A stretch of DNA of 64,000 bases, taken from Actinostola sp. cb2023. Lineage: Eukaryota > Cnidaria > Anthozoa > Actiniaria > Actinostolidae. The stretch spans positions 1-64,000 of the forward strand of contig JAUJYZ010000355.1 in assembly GCA_033675265.1 (NCBI GenBank), read 5' to 3'. Under the pieces are notes generated by a model. That model was not told the DNA's origin, did not search any database, and worked only from the letters and a program-made list of their open reading frames with translations. Below, in pieces: positions 25,081 to 36,003 of the stretch (positions within the stretch are counted from its first letter, which is position 1; every line of letters starts with the position of its first letter). The translations under genes and the position numbers were made by a program.

Positions 25081-25365
25081 GGACACTTTATTTTCCCAAA
25101 ACAACGACAATGGGTAACTTGATCGCTTTTTAATTAAAATTACGCACGTTCTGTGCTTTCTCACGTTCAACTTGTTAACTGATCGCTAATTACGTGCATT
25201 TATAGTTTCCCCACTAAAAATAAACAGATCACCAGTGTCATGCAGTCATTGTTTCCGCCAAAAATGTAAGTGACGTAAATTGACCGACCCGGTTTATATG
25301 GACACCCGGTTAATAAGGACACTGCGTCTCATCCCGATGGTGTCCGTATTAACCGAGTTCCACTG
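24824..25365. mobile_element. TA-flanked Tc1/mariner-type MITE
   Basis: TA|CAGTAGAACCCCGGCC and its degenerate inverse ..GAGTTCCACTG|TA define a 542-bp element. The words TACGGACACCCGGTTAATA are repeated at both ends. An AAT microsatellite (24984-25079) has expanded inside it. Confidence 0.8.
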
Positions 25366-26039
25366 TACCAGGATTTTTAGTCTTTTTACATTGCGTTCTT
25401 TAGCCTTGGCTTACGTGGCTATTAGAAAAGACCAAGAAACGTTTATTAAGTATGCCAAATGTCGTTGTTGTAGTGCTAGAGGTGAACACACACCGACTGT
25501 TCAAAGTTGCCTTATAATTTAGCCGAAAATTTTCAGTCATCAGGCGGGTTTTTAAAAACTGCAAATTTCTCCTAAAATAAAAATCGCTGGAACTTTTTAG
25601 TATTTTTCCCTAAAAGAGGTCATCGAAAGGAATGATATGGCGAAAGAAAATTAAATTTGATTTTATTTAGTTGACCGGCGAATCTCGATTCTTACTGATA
25701 TCCTCTCTTAATTACAGTTGTAGCTGAGAAATTTCGTGTCGCACGAAGCACAGTTAGAAAAATCTGGAACACGCTTTGCAATGAATTCACTGAGAATCCT
25801 CATCCGAAAAGAGGCAGCAATCCAAAAGTGATCCTTTCTTTTACACCCTGTATATTTGACTTCAAGAATACACATATCTAACAAGTTCACGTGCCGAAAG
25901 AACGTACTTGTCACCTGTCAAAACAATGTTTGAGGGCGTGGGATTTGATGACTTCAAACGTTTCTCGACCCAGTGAAATTCGGCAAGCGGCGCGCTCAAC
26001 TGGAAATAGCAGTAGATACAATGCTAATAATGACTGTGT

Positions 26040-26180
26040 AAAGTAAACAACACTGAAATATGCTTAGATATTAGATTAGATTGTTATTTATTAAGTTTAG
26101 TGAGGGCCACAAGTTTGTAAGTGTATTTCACTTTTATGTGTTACCCTCTTGAAATAAAGTCTTCATCATCATCATGGAAT
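26040..26180 (+). mobile_element. 3' end of a non-LTR retrotransposon
   Basis: GAGGGCCACAAGTTTG pairs with GTGTTACCCTC, followed directly by TTGAAATAAAG and a short CATCAT tail. This is the same tail design as 17633-17742. Confidence 0.45.
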
Positions 26181-26442
26181 GTCCATCTATTTGTAAGATC
26201 ATTGTCTGTTCATAATATTTTATTGTTCATGATATAAATTGCCTATCATTTAACCACTGGTATTGTCTGCAGTTCATCCACTTGCGTTGATGTAAAATCA
26301 TGTATTATATTGTCTATCAATATTCATAATGTTCATAGGTTCAGTCTTTCCGGTGCTTTGACTATATCTGTCCAATGTGTGTGTGACATCTGCTGACAGA
26401 GATGGTGGTGGTAGAGTACATGTAAATGTACATGTACTTGGT

Positions 26443-26655
26443 TGTTGCATGCGCGGTTGATCCTCTTGGTCATCAGTGGCTTTGGGTGTTGAGATGGTGG
26501 TGGTAGAGTACTTGGTTGTTGCACGCACGGTTGATCCTCTTGGTGCCAACACCCAAAGCCACTGATGACCAAGAGGAAGAGGATCAACCGTGCGTGCAAC
26601 AACCAAGTACTCCACCACCACCATCTCAACACCCAAAGCCACTGATGACCAAGTG
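26443..26655. repeat. Foldback repeat with internal duplication
   Basis: GGTTGATCCTCTTGGTCATC..GATGGTGGTGGTAGAGTACT at the left is inverted from 26,548 onwards, ending ACTGATGACCAAG. The left arm also contains two direct copies of the TTGGTTGTTGCAYGCRCGGT segment. The reading frames it creates on both strands are not genes. Confidence 0.7.
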
Positions 26656-27430
26656 CTTGCGGTTTCTTCTTAGGAGTGACTTCTCCATCTTAACCACATA
26701 AGAACGTGGTTGATCTGTTTGACTCAATCAACAAGTGTGGTTACAAAAAAAAGCAAATTTAAGTATTTTTAAAGTCGTATAGCTTAATCATAGATGGATC
26801 TTTATTTGATAGGTGATCAATATAGAATTGCATACATGTATATGCATCTAGACAAGATAAGAGTAAATCCATCACTGGAGATTTTCCCAAGCGCTTCCAC
26901 AAAAAATGTTTACCACTGGGTAATATTCTGCACATATTGCTGACAGAGATACATGTACATGTACACAATAAGTAAAACTGAATCATCAAGTGTTAACTTT
27001 CTCAAAGTTTTGATGTGATCTTTTTAGATGGGATAAATGGTTCCCAGCTGCCGATACTACGTCTACATTGTATAATTAAAATGGTATCTGAAAAACACTG
27101 GGTCGCAGCAAAATCTGAGTGAGTCTCGAAATCTCGGCATTCCAGGATAGAGTCTTGGGGATTCCGGATTTCATAAAAATCAATATGCGGCTCGAAATCT
27201 TGATTTTTCAACTTTCAAACAAAATAGTGAAGTCTTGGGCTCAGATTTTTAGACAAGTGCCTCGACATCTCTGCGAGTCTCGGATTTCACCATTCTATAC
27301 CCCAGGCACTGTTGTTTTTTTGAAACTGTTGACAATTGAATTCGCAATCTCCTGCTATAACATCTCTCATTGACACACTTCCTGAAATCCATACTTTGAA
27401 ATTTGTATTTTTTGTAGCACTAATAATAAT

Positions 27431-28590
27431 AATTGAAGGGGTGCCCATGAAAACTGCGTATGTGACTATTTTGATGATTTTCGAAATGTTATGCAATTGC
27501 TTCAAAAATACACCTACTGGCTTATTGATACCTATATAAACATGATTTGGTCATTTTTAGATCGATTACACTAGAAAAAGAGCTTGTTTTGCAGTTTGCC
27601 GTTTTTCATAGAAATCAAAAATGCGCGTTTTTGACGTCATGACAATGTGCGACATTTGACTTTGATTTTCTTCCAAAATACATCATTGTGAAACAAAACG
27701 CCACTTGCTCGGCAAACTTCCATCTCTCTTCTTGATATATTCGGGGATTTTCAATTCGACTATTTCAGGATCCCTGTTGTTTTCCAACGCACGACCGAAC
27801 TGCATTCTGGGATATCATGAACATTTTTGTCAGTGACATTCCGTACCTCCATGATTAGAGAAAGTTTATAAAGTCTTTTATCACCCGGGCCTACAGGCAA
27901 ACTAATGCACCGGTTGCATTCTTTACAAGTCCAAAGTCGCCAAAACTGCCTTAGTAGGTCCTCGAATCCACCACAGAACGACCAGAGATAACAACTTGCA
28001 CTCAGCTGAATCCGCCATTTTGCAAATCTGGCGCCGTGTTTGCAGATTCAGTTTCATCGTGAAATTGCACCTCGCCCCTGATTTCTTCCAGGAGAATGGC
28101 CTCTACCACCAGTCAAGCTTAATGATGCTGTTCTGGGGGCTTCTGTGGTGAAAACATGGCAATAAAAGACTTTAAATTGTGGCAAAGTGGCCCAGTTCTG
28201 CGAAGCACTTCCAGAACCGATAGCCACGCCACGAGACAACTTAACCGCGTGATAGTTTGAGCCCACGAGCTGTCAAGATTTCCATGGCAACAAAATTCCC
28301 TAAAAACTTCTAAAATCTCTGGAAGTGAAAGGTGAACAACACGTACAGATCACTGACGCGTAAAAGTTTCCTAATTTGCATATTTTCACAAACTATCCTG
28401 TCAATGAATTCAAGTAGAAATTAAATATACTGTAGTGCCCAAAATTCGAGTGTAATCGATCTAAAAATCACCAAATCATGTTTATATAGGTATTTAGAAG
28501 CCAGTAGGTGTATTTTTGAAGCAATTGCATAACATTTTGAAAATCATCAAAATAGTCACATACGCAGTTTTCATGGGCACCCCTTCAATT
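27431..28590. mobile_element. AATT-ended element with ~140-bp inverted ends (C2)
   Basis: This is a second copy of C1 (21035-22231) in the same orientation, with a few substitutions and small deletions (for example near 28,325). The ends are again AATTGAAGGGGTGCCCATGA and its inverse. Flanks differ from those of C1, showing independent insertion. AATT is either the target duplication or part of the TIR. Confidence 0.85.
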
Positions 28591-29147
28591 GTTGATTAGT
28601 GCCAAAATGTCATGTTTCGGTTGACTAACTTCTTGACCCCCTTGTGTTCACTTTAGAATGAAGACATTATGTTCAGTTTTGCAATGTTTGTCACCAATAA
28701 TAGCTCAGCCAATAAGAATGCAGGATTTGTGTTAGACCACTAGTTGGTTTAAATACTAATGTGCATTAGACTAATGTCATGGGTTGATGAAAACTACTGT
28801 AAATATCTAACTAGCATTGTGTACCATATCTGGGATGACTTCCAAAAGTCATACATCTCTATAATACCACTGCAGCTGTCTTGACTTGATTTTACCTTTG
28901 GAACAATAAAAACATTTATACAAATTATCCATTTGTGTCCATACTAAAGAGTAAAGTATGTTCTGAGACTGAAAATATCATAACGGGAAAGAGCATGCTA
29001 AAGTTATAGGTACAAGTTGAAAGGGAAGTAAGTATAAATAGGGCAATAGTTCCAGGCAAACTTTGCCTTTTTAGTATGGAAATGTACATATAGTAATTGA
29101 AAACCCCACACAAATCCTTAATTGTCAAAGCAGGAAACTTTGAAAGC
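28591..29147. other. Spacer, nothing recognised
   Basis: AT-rich sequence without exon, hairpin or repeat pair that I can support. Confidence 0.35.
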
Positions 29148-29290
29148 CTTTAACTTTTTGTGGCTACTGTCTCTGTCTCTATGGAGACGTATATAGACAC
29201 TATGCTATCGAGTGTTTAAGTAAGTCTGTAAGTAGTCCTGTCCTAATCTTCGGATAGTGTTCGGAGCTAGTTCAGCAACGATGTACTAAT
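29148..29290. repeat. Dispersed hairpin repeat (TGTGGCTACT family), copy 1
   Basis: TTTTTGTGGCTACTGTCTC.. pairs with GAGACGTATATAGACACTATG and continues into CGAGTGTTTAAGTAAGTCTG and CTTCGGATAG. Related copies start at 33192 and 43352. Confidence 0.5.
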
Positions 29291-29400
29291 TAATTGTATT
29301 TTAAGGGTCGTTAGAGGTTTGTTAGTCATTCTAGGCAAAGCTGCTGCACCTACATGTAGCTAAATTTAAACTTTGGTTCATAATGTTCTAGTAAATCATG

Positions 29401-29571
29401 TTATTGGATGAGGTACGTTGAGCATGAATTCGGTTTTCGCATGATATCGTAAATTATCAAGACCGAGGTCTGTGTTATCTGCCGAAGCCGTAGGCTGAGA
29501 TAACACAGACCCGAGGTCTTGATAATTTACGATATCATGCAAAAACCGAATTCAATAATTGTTTTATTAAA
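29401..29571. mobile_element. Foldback MITE, CAATTATTG family, copy 2
   Basis: GAATTCGGTTTTCGCATGAT.. is inverted as ATCATGCAAAAACCGAATTC. The arms of about 65 bp meet at GCCGAAGCCGTAGGCTGAG. The right edge CAATAATTGTTTTATTA matches copy 3. Confidence 0.8.
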
Positions 29572-30590
29572 CATTTTGTATAAGTGAGAACACAATTATA
29601 ATCAGGTCAATAAATGCTGCCATGGCCTGCATTGACACTGCAAACCTACCGCTCTTTATGACATTGAATCCCACCTTGAATGTCTATTATCTGTAGCAGA
29701 TATTAGATTTATCCTGTCAAGTTCACATGCTATCGAGAATTAACTGCATGCTCTCAGCCAGGTATTATGCACTATTTCATAATAATATTATTATAATACA
29801 TAATTACATAGTATTGTAGTTGAAAGTTTATACAATAAAGTTGCATGGCATGCAGTAAAGTAAGCTTATATGCAGCAGCCAGCCAGTCCTATACACGGGT
29901 TGTGTGTTCAGTTATATATAGGATATGTTACAACAGTGTGAACTAGGCATTTCACGTTGTAGTTTAGCACAGAACGCCTGAAGTAAGACCAAATCGAGCT
30001 TATTTTATACATTCCAATGTTCAAGAAGTATTGAATGTTGTAATTGGCATTAAGCTTAATCGTTTCTCTGACGACGAGTAAGCTTACTTAACTTATACTC
30101 GTCGTCGTCCATTCCGTAGCGAAACTAAACGCGGATTTTACCAGAACAATCATACATACAGCTAACGATTGGACATACAGGTATTGCTTACTATTTTAGC
30201 TTCTTTTAGGAACGCTTCAGCGGTTTTTTTGAACTTTTGCTCCACCAAGAATGAGTATAACGCTGGATACACATCACTCGGCAAACAGCCCGCCATCTTG
30301 CCAACTACACGTGGTCATGGATTGCGGGCTCACACATAGGGAACCCACTCGTAGTAAACTGGCAATGCAAGACCGATAGACCGAATGCAATAATGGCGGA
30401 ATAATTTGCATAAACTGAGAAAAAATACGAATTTAATAAATATATAATATCATTTTTTGCAAGACCATACATAGTCTTGTAATCCACCAAAAGCCATCAA
30501 TTTAAATAAAACCATCGTTAAGTTATAACCATTTGAATTCTAGCAATTGCATGGAAACGAGGCTAGTCAGTCTAAAACTCAATTTCCCAT
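29572..30590. other. Non-coding stretch, nothing firm
   Basis: A small inverted pair (GTAAGCTTACTTAACTTATACTCGTCG around 30,070-30,110) is the only structure noticed. No gene is supported. Confidence 0.3.
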
Positions 30591-30767
30591 CACAGGAGCC
30601 CATAAGTAGGAGCATCCATACGGTATTGGGTAGTGTCACAGCGTTTTCACAAGTGTGGTTATTTTTAGAACAGTTTTCCCGCGAATTTTGACCAATCAGA
30701 GAACGTTTCCGGTGTGACGGTTTTTTTTAAAATTTTAATGAGATGGCAGGTAGCTAGGTAAAATAAA

Positions 30768-30925
30768 GATGGCATCTGATAGCGACAAAGAGATTCTTCA
30801 AGTGAACTAAACTACGAATCGTCTAGTGATAGTGAGAGCAGTATTGAGTCATTCGGTACAACAGAATCACTTGAAAGTGATAGTGGTGACGATTGTGCTT
30901 CTAAAGGCATCCAAAGCTAGTAGTG
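30768..30925 (+). pseudogene. Acidic N-terminal transposase-like remnant
   Basis: AAGATGGCATCTGATAGCG opens MASDSDKEILQV; after a 1-base shift the frame continues ELNYESSSDSESSIESFG.. to a stop near 30,918. An acidic Ser/Glu/Asp start like this is common in piggyBac-type and related transposases, and it resembles the remnant at 9108. No catalytic region follows. The family call is weak. Confidence 0.3.
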
Positions 30926-31196
30926 GTTCGAAGAACTCCAACACGAAGGGACCGACTGAGAAGCTGTTGTAGCGTGTGGATGCAAATTAGCCGAAGACTT
31001 TCAAAGACATATTTTCGTCTAAACTATTTCGTCAGAAAGTGAATTCAATTTATTCTTGGATGTGGTTTAGTGGTATCTTGTAATTATCGTTGTGGAGTAT
31101 GAAGACTGACAACGGCTATTCAAAAACAAATTCGCTGAAACTCAGACATGAGCGACAAGACGAGTGAATCAAATTACAAATAAGATTGGTGAAAGT

Positions 31197-31290
31197 CATG
31201 CTCGAGGATCCAGCGGTTTTTGTCCGCGCTCCGAAGTCACCGGCCGATGACTTCGGAGCGCGGACAAAAACCGCTGGATCCTCGAGCATG
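31197..31290. repeat. Perfect 94-bp hairpin
   Basis: CATGCTCGAGGATCCAGCGG.. and its exact inverse (43-bp arms) surround an 8-base loop CCGGCCGA. No mismatch is visible, unlike the older foldbacks in the window. Confidence 0.95.
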
Positions 31291-31617
31291 GCGTATTAAA
31301 GAACTAAAAGCTCTCGTGGGCTTCCTGTGCTACTCGGTTGAGTGATGAGAAATATCGCAATGCATTTTGGGAATATTTACGTTTATACCACGAGTTTGTT
31401 TGGCGGACATTTTGTGAACGAAACTGCTTCAAGAAGACTTTTACAACGATCTTATCCTCTGAACTTGACAATCTATGTGAGTAAGTATCAATAACTTCGT
31501 TAGTCTTATCTTTGTACGACAATAATGCTATTTTGACGGTGAATTCTAGCAATTCAGTGATTTATTTACCGTGTACAATTTAGAATTTGTTGTTGCATAG
31601 GCCGCTGTCCAACCCTC

Positions 31618-31843
31618 TGTTATTATGGGTAAGGACAAAACCTGGGCTAGCCCCCTTATGGCCTACCCTATGGCCTACCTCAATTTATCCATTTTTTCCA
31701 TTTTCATCAAAAGAAAACTTGCATTAATACCCTCTGATGTACCTTTTAGCGAACTTTTAGCTTGATCGAGGCCGCCATATTGTTTTTTGATAGGTAACCG
31801 CTGAACACATCAGAAAGCGATTGTTTCCACAGGAAGCCCAAGC
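31618..31843 (+). repeat. Dispersed repeat ending in CACAGGAAGCCCAA, copy 1
   Basis: GTTATTATGGGTAAGGACAAA .. CTGATGTACCTTTTAGCGAA .. GGCGGCCTCGATCAAGC-type sequence (read on the opposite strand) .. TTGTTTCCACAGGAAGCCCA. The same segment occurs inverted at 49272-49505. Confidence 0.85.
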
Positions 31844-31974
31844 AATGTACACTCGAAAAACATTCGATTCAGAACTAAAATCGTTGTACTTTATCTCATG
31901 TTTTTGTCTCTGGGCCTGGTACAGTCCCTCCCATTGGTGATAGTTGAACTGCTGAATGCATGACTGAGGTCTTA

Positions 31975-33042
31975 TGCACCTATCAATGTTAAGCCGGCGG
32001 GGGGGGAGGCCGGGCCTATGGCGGGGATTTGACTTGATGTGCTATCCGTGGGCTGGGATTTTGATTAAACACTTGCCCAGGGTAGGGGAAATTTGAAAAG
32101 TAAAATTACAGGTAAAATTGAAATTTCCGCGGCGAAACAACTGCCGGATCGAAGCATGCTTTCAACACGTATGTGATCAGACTCAAAAAAAAGTTGAGTA
32201 TCGTAGGCGAGTAAAAATACTCAAATGTTATTTCAGTCAAATCTTACATTAAAGACAAACAAGTTTCATAAGTAACTTACCTATTGATTTGTTTGGAGTG
32301 ACGATAATTTGTGACAATCTATCTGTTTATTAAAACAGTACAAGGATATTCCTTCAGGGTAGCAAAGGGGTTACGCGTGACTTGACCAAAAAATGGAGCG
32401 TAAATCGTGAAATTCATTAAAATTCGAGCGTGATGCGTGAATTTATGTTTCAACGTGATGCGTGATCGTCCCTTTTGACCGACTGTGATTCGTGATTTAC
32501 CGCTGTTATGCTCTGTGAAACGTGAACGTTTAAGATGTAAACATTATCACGCGTGAAATTCCAAAATTTTGGCTAGCGCTCGTGATTCGTGAATTTCGGA
32601 CATTTTGGTCCGTGACGCGTGAATTTACAACAAAATCGCCCTTGAAGCGTGATCATGACCCCCCCCCCCCCCTTTGCTACCCTGTTCCTTCCACTATGAA
32701 ATTATTGATGAAGTATCAAGAATGTACTTTTGACAAGAGAAGAAGTGAAACTGATGTGGCTTGAACATCTCAATCTGGTCCAAGTGTGGACCTGAATAAC
32801 TGAAGTTTGGGTTTTGATGATCTTTTTTTGTTGTATTTTTCAAAACTAACAAATGGGTTTATATAAACTATATCTCTCGCAAAATGAGGAACATTTTGCT
32901 CTGGGTATGCAATTTTTTTACCACATTTGACCTTTCCTTTTAGCCCCTGGGGAGGGAATTTGACTGAAAATTTCTTGAAAATATCAAATCCCCGCCATAG
33001 GCCCGGCCTCCCCCCCCCGCCGGCTTAACATTGATAGGTGCA
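31975..33042. mobile_element. TTA-flanked element with 55-bp TIRs
   Basis: TTA|TGCACCTATCAATGTTAAGC.. is inverted as ..GCTTAACATTGATAGGTGCA|TTA. The TIR includes a G8-9 run and GGCCGGGCCTATGGCGGGGA. A 3-bp TTA duplication is what PIF/Harbinger-type elements make; the assignment is inference. It is split by a nested element at 32355-32684. Confidence 0.8.
32355..32684. mobile_element. Nested 330-bp element with 6-bp target duplication TTCCTT
   Basis: TTCCTT|CAGGGTAGCAAAGGGG .. CCCCCTTTGCTACCCTG|TTCCTT gives a clear 15-bp TIR and 6-bp duplication. The interior is an irregular array of CGTGATGCGTGAATTTC-like words in both orientations. It sits inside the TTA-flanked element, so it is younger. 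Confidence 0.85.
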
Positions 33043-33191
33043 TTATAAAGAGAGGAAATCAAGTCCAAATATAAAACTCAAATTTATACAATTTTAAATG
33101 TATATAAATTTAGAGGAGCAAGTGGAACCTCAAAAGTGAGTACCTTGTAGCTCCAGTTAACATTTCTGTATTCATGTATTGAATAGTAATT

Positions 33192-33400
33192 ATTGTGTCT
33201 ACTGCTCAATGGAGCAATAGACACTATGCTATTGTATATGCCTGAAAATACTTCATGTAAGAATCTAATTACGCAAGTCCCAGTGTTTACCTACCACATG
33301 ACATATGCATAATAACAGACATAAAGTCTATACCTTGTAAGAGTGTAAGTCCGTCCTTGTAACAATAGAACGTTTGTTCTATGTTCGGAAGAAAGTTTGT
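33192..33400. repeat. Dispersed hairpin repeat, copy 2
   Basis: ATTGTGTCTACTGCTC pairs with GAGCAATAGACACTATG, then GAGTGTAAGTCCGTCCTTG and GTTCGGAAG. It matches the layout of 29148-29290 and 43352-43480, but the stem bases differ. Confidence 0.45.
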
Positions 33401-33828
33401 TGTATATTCGGAATCAATACTTAGTACGAAAGATTACGAAGAAATACCGATGATCTTCGTGACTCTTCGTGATGTCTTTTCGACTTCAAGCATTGAATCG
33501 GATCCAATAAGAACACCGACATTTTCTGCCGATGATTTCGTTTCACGTGACGTCCATGTGACTGGAAAAACACTGACCTCTGATATAAAGCGACTTTATG
33601 CCATGTTTTCTTACTTTTTCCTCAGATAATCAGGCACAGCTTACATAGATTGTGTAACATTTCTTTTTACCGAGAATCTTTCAGATATTCTGACATTTTG
33701 GACAGATTTTGTAGCCAAAAGGTGAACACCAGACGGCCGTGTTTGTTTGCTACCTGCGCCATCGATTTCCAGAACGACTCTAACTACAGTGGAACCTCGA
33801 TATAACCACAGGTAACCCAGGCTGTATA

Positions 33829-34802
33829 CTTGTGAAGAGAATGTAAGACTGATACTTCTCGAAAAATTATTTAGCAAAATATTGTCAATAAAGCTTGAAA
33901 TGATAGATAACAATTGTTCTTGCGATTTTGAGCGTTTTTTAGCGATTTTAGGTACCTCTCCCCTTCCCCTACTGAAGAGAAGTAAAGGTAGGAGGCAGAG
34001 ACCACGATTTCCAGCTGGATCACGCTACTTCAGGTCGATTTTTTCTCTCAAAACGATAAACCTTCGATTACTGACATCACTAGACGAAGGAAGGATAGTC
34101 GTGGAGTCCTTCGATGTGAATTCATGCGAGAAAACAGATCAATGTCATCCTGAAATAAGCCGTTACGTTCATAAAATTCGCCATAAAACGTATGACCCAC
34201 TCATATCCTGGATGCCATGGAAGCCGTTACTCCACAGGAAACCCAAACAAAAACTCGATCTCAAACGTGATTGGACGAAAATTCTACCATTTGTCGATTT
34301 TTTTCCTATGTGCACTCCCCCATGGTCGAATATTTGAATGTGCTTTGTTTATTTCGTCCAATCACGTTTGAGATCGAGTTTTTGTTTGAGTTTCCTGTGG
34401 AGTAACGGCTTCCATGGCGTCCAGGATATGAGTGGGTCGTACGTTTTATGGCGAATTTTATGAACGTAACGGCTTATTTCAGGATGACATTGATCGGTTT
34501 TCTCGCATGAATTCACATCGAAGGACTCCACGACTATCCTTCCTTCGTCTAGTGATGTCAGGAATCGAAGGTTTATCATTTTGAGAGAGAAAATCGACCT
34601 GAAGTAGCGTGATCCAGCTGGAAATCGTGGTCTCTGCCTCCTACCTTTACTTCTCTTTAGTAGGGGAAGGGGAGAGGTACCTAAAATCGCTAAAAACGCT
34701 CAAAATCGCAAGAACAATTGTTATCTATCATTTCAAGCTTTATTGACAATATTTTGCTAAATAATTTTTCGAGATGTATCAGTCTTACATTCTCTTCACA
34801 AG
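33829..34802. mobile_element. 974-bp palindromic (foldback) element inserted at TA
   Basis: Arms of about 450 bp (33829-34280 and 34352-34802) are almost perfect inverse copies around a 71-bp loop. The ends are CTTGTGAAGAG .. CTCTTCACAAG with TA on both sides. The uninterrupted site GCTGTATACAGTGCAG survives in the other TIR of the host element near 37,330, which confirms the insertion and the TA duplication. Long open frames in the arms are mirror images and are not treated as genes. Confidence 0.9.
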
Positions 34803-35830
34803 TACAGTGCAGCCCAGAAACATATGTACATTTGTTTGCGAACAAATCGCGAGCAGATCGTACCGTCTGCTCGCGATTTGTTCGCACCTTGCTCGCGAAA
34901 TCGCATTTTGACCGCGATTTATAAATCGCGATCATCAATGTTCGCGATCGATTTGCGAGCAGAACTTTCACTAATCTTTTCTTGTAACAAATACTGCTAT
35001 TAACAGCAAGAATAAACCTGTCTAGTAGTTTCGTTTTGTGTGGGAATTCGGTGGTGTTCAAGGATAGACTTCGTCACGCAAGTTGACAACAGCCAGTTAA
35101 ATTGCTGTAAGCTGTAAACTAATCCAATCCAAACGACCAAGAACTATGAAATAACTGTGATCCAGTATTGAAGTACCACCTAAAAATATTGCAACAACTA
35201 AGAACCGCAATTGCGCCGCAAAAATGGTTTATGTTCATACAGTATCTTCCCCAAGTGCTCACTTCTCAAAATCGTAAACAAACTTTTCTCGCCTTGAACT
35301 TGTTATGTTTGATACTTTTATGAGTCGTTTCTATGAGCTTATTTAATGTAAAAGTTGTCGCCCAAAGTGACAAACTGTTACTAGTAGATCGGTCAACGAT
35401 TACTAAATCTAGAAACCTCAAACTTTTCATCTCTAAAACACAACGCTGTGATTTACGAAAACACAAATGCCGTGATTTACGATGTTGGTGAATTGTAGAC
35501 AGTTTGATTGACACATGGTGTGTTGAACCCGTGAGAATGTACAGGAAGCTTGGGAACTTCATAAAAAATAGGTACTATTAGGGGTACATGTGGCTACTGG
35601 TATATATATATTTGCACAAAAGTTGATCCTTTCAAAACTTTCGAACATAGAGGCTGTGGTGAGTGGTTTCGAAGTTTATTTATCAGCGAGATTTCTCTAC
35701 TTGGGTGGTCCTTGGGTGGTGATTGGTTATCGATGAAACTCGATGAGGAAGCAATACACGGTTGAGCACGTACTCAAATGTGAAAGGTACATTAATATGA
35801 CAAGGACGTGCTCCCTGTAATACAAGGTTT

Positions 35831-36003
35831 TCAATTCCCCGAAGGGCTTCATTGATCCCGTAAACGGGCTGAATTATCAGGCACAATGGGGCTCAATTGT
35901 CCTCAAAAGAGGCTCATTTATCTTCCGAAGAAGCTCATATATTCCCTTAAAGGGCTTTTGTTTTCTCATTACGGGCTTTTGTATCTCCAAATGGAGCTCA
36001 TTG
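35831..36003 (-). repeat. Array of tetraloop mini-hairpins, array 1
   Basis: Read on the minus strand, about eight units of 20-24 bp carry tiny inverted repeats: CTCC-ATTT-GGAG, CCCT-TTA-AGGG, CTTC-TTCG-GAAG, CCTC-TTTT-GAGG, CCCG-TTTA-CGGG and CCC-TTCG-GGG. They are separated by AATGAGC/AATTGAGC-like linkers. Two units are broken. Stem bases differ from unit to unit but stay paired. Confidence 0.7.

Larger units (their letters stand above)
22446..25826 (+). pseudogene. Paired-like HTH transposase remnant, two exons
   Basis: Exon a (22446-22584) follows GATTACAG and reads YEPGKPLDVDFRRAIIDEIV, KSGGNVVTGYFPSL before A|GTGTAAGG. Exon b (25718 to about 25826) follows AATTACAG and reads VAEKFRVARSTVRKIWNTLC, NEFTENPHPKRGSNPK. 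Joining the leftover A to TT gives Ile and keeps the frame. The pair covers the two helix-turn-helix halves typical of paired/Tc1-type transposases: a GKPL..R..I entry, GYFP, then V..F.V...TV.KIW. Everything downstream (catalytic domain) and any start codon are missing. It would bind element ends in an intact copy. Confidence 0.6.
22280..26012. mobile_element. 3.7-kb TA-flanked element with ~150-bp TIRs and transposase exons
   Basis: TA|CTGCTATTTCCAGTTGAG.. at 22278 is inverted at the right end, finishing ..CTGGAAATAGCAG|TA at 26014. The arms match for about 150 bp, past GGCACxTGAACTTGTT. Inside are two plus-strand exons of a paired-type helix-turn-helix protein, and the intron is filled by later elements (23811-24627, 24824-25365). 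TA target, TIRs and this HTH fit the IS630-Tc1-mariner group. The DDE catalytic part is absent, so it is a decayed copy. Confidence 0.75.

Noticed and set aside
26298..26701. Overlapping frames on both strands rich in Pro/His
   Set aside because: They arise from a foldback repeat containing GGTGGTGG and its inverse.
33882..34579. Two mirror-image open frames in the 974-bp palindrome
   Set aside because: Both derive from the same arm sequence; composition is not protein-like and no domain is recognised.
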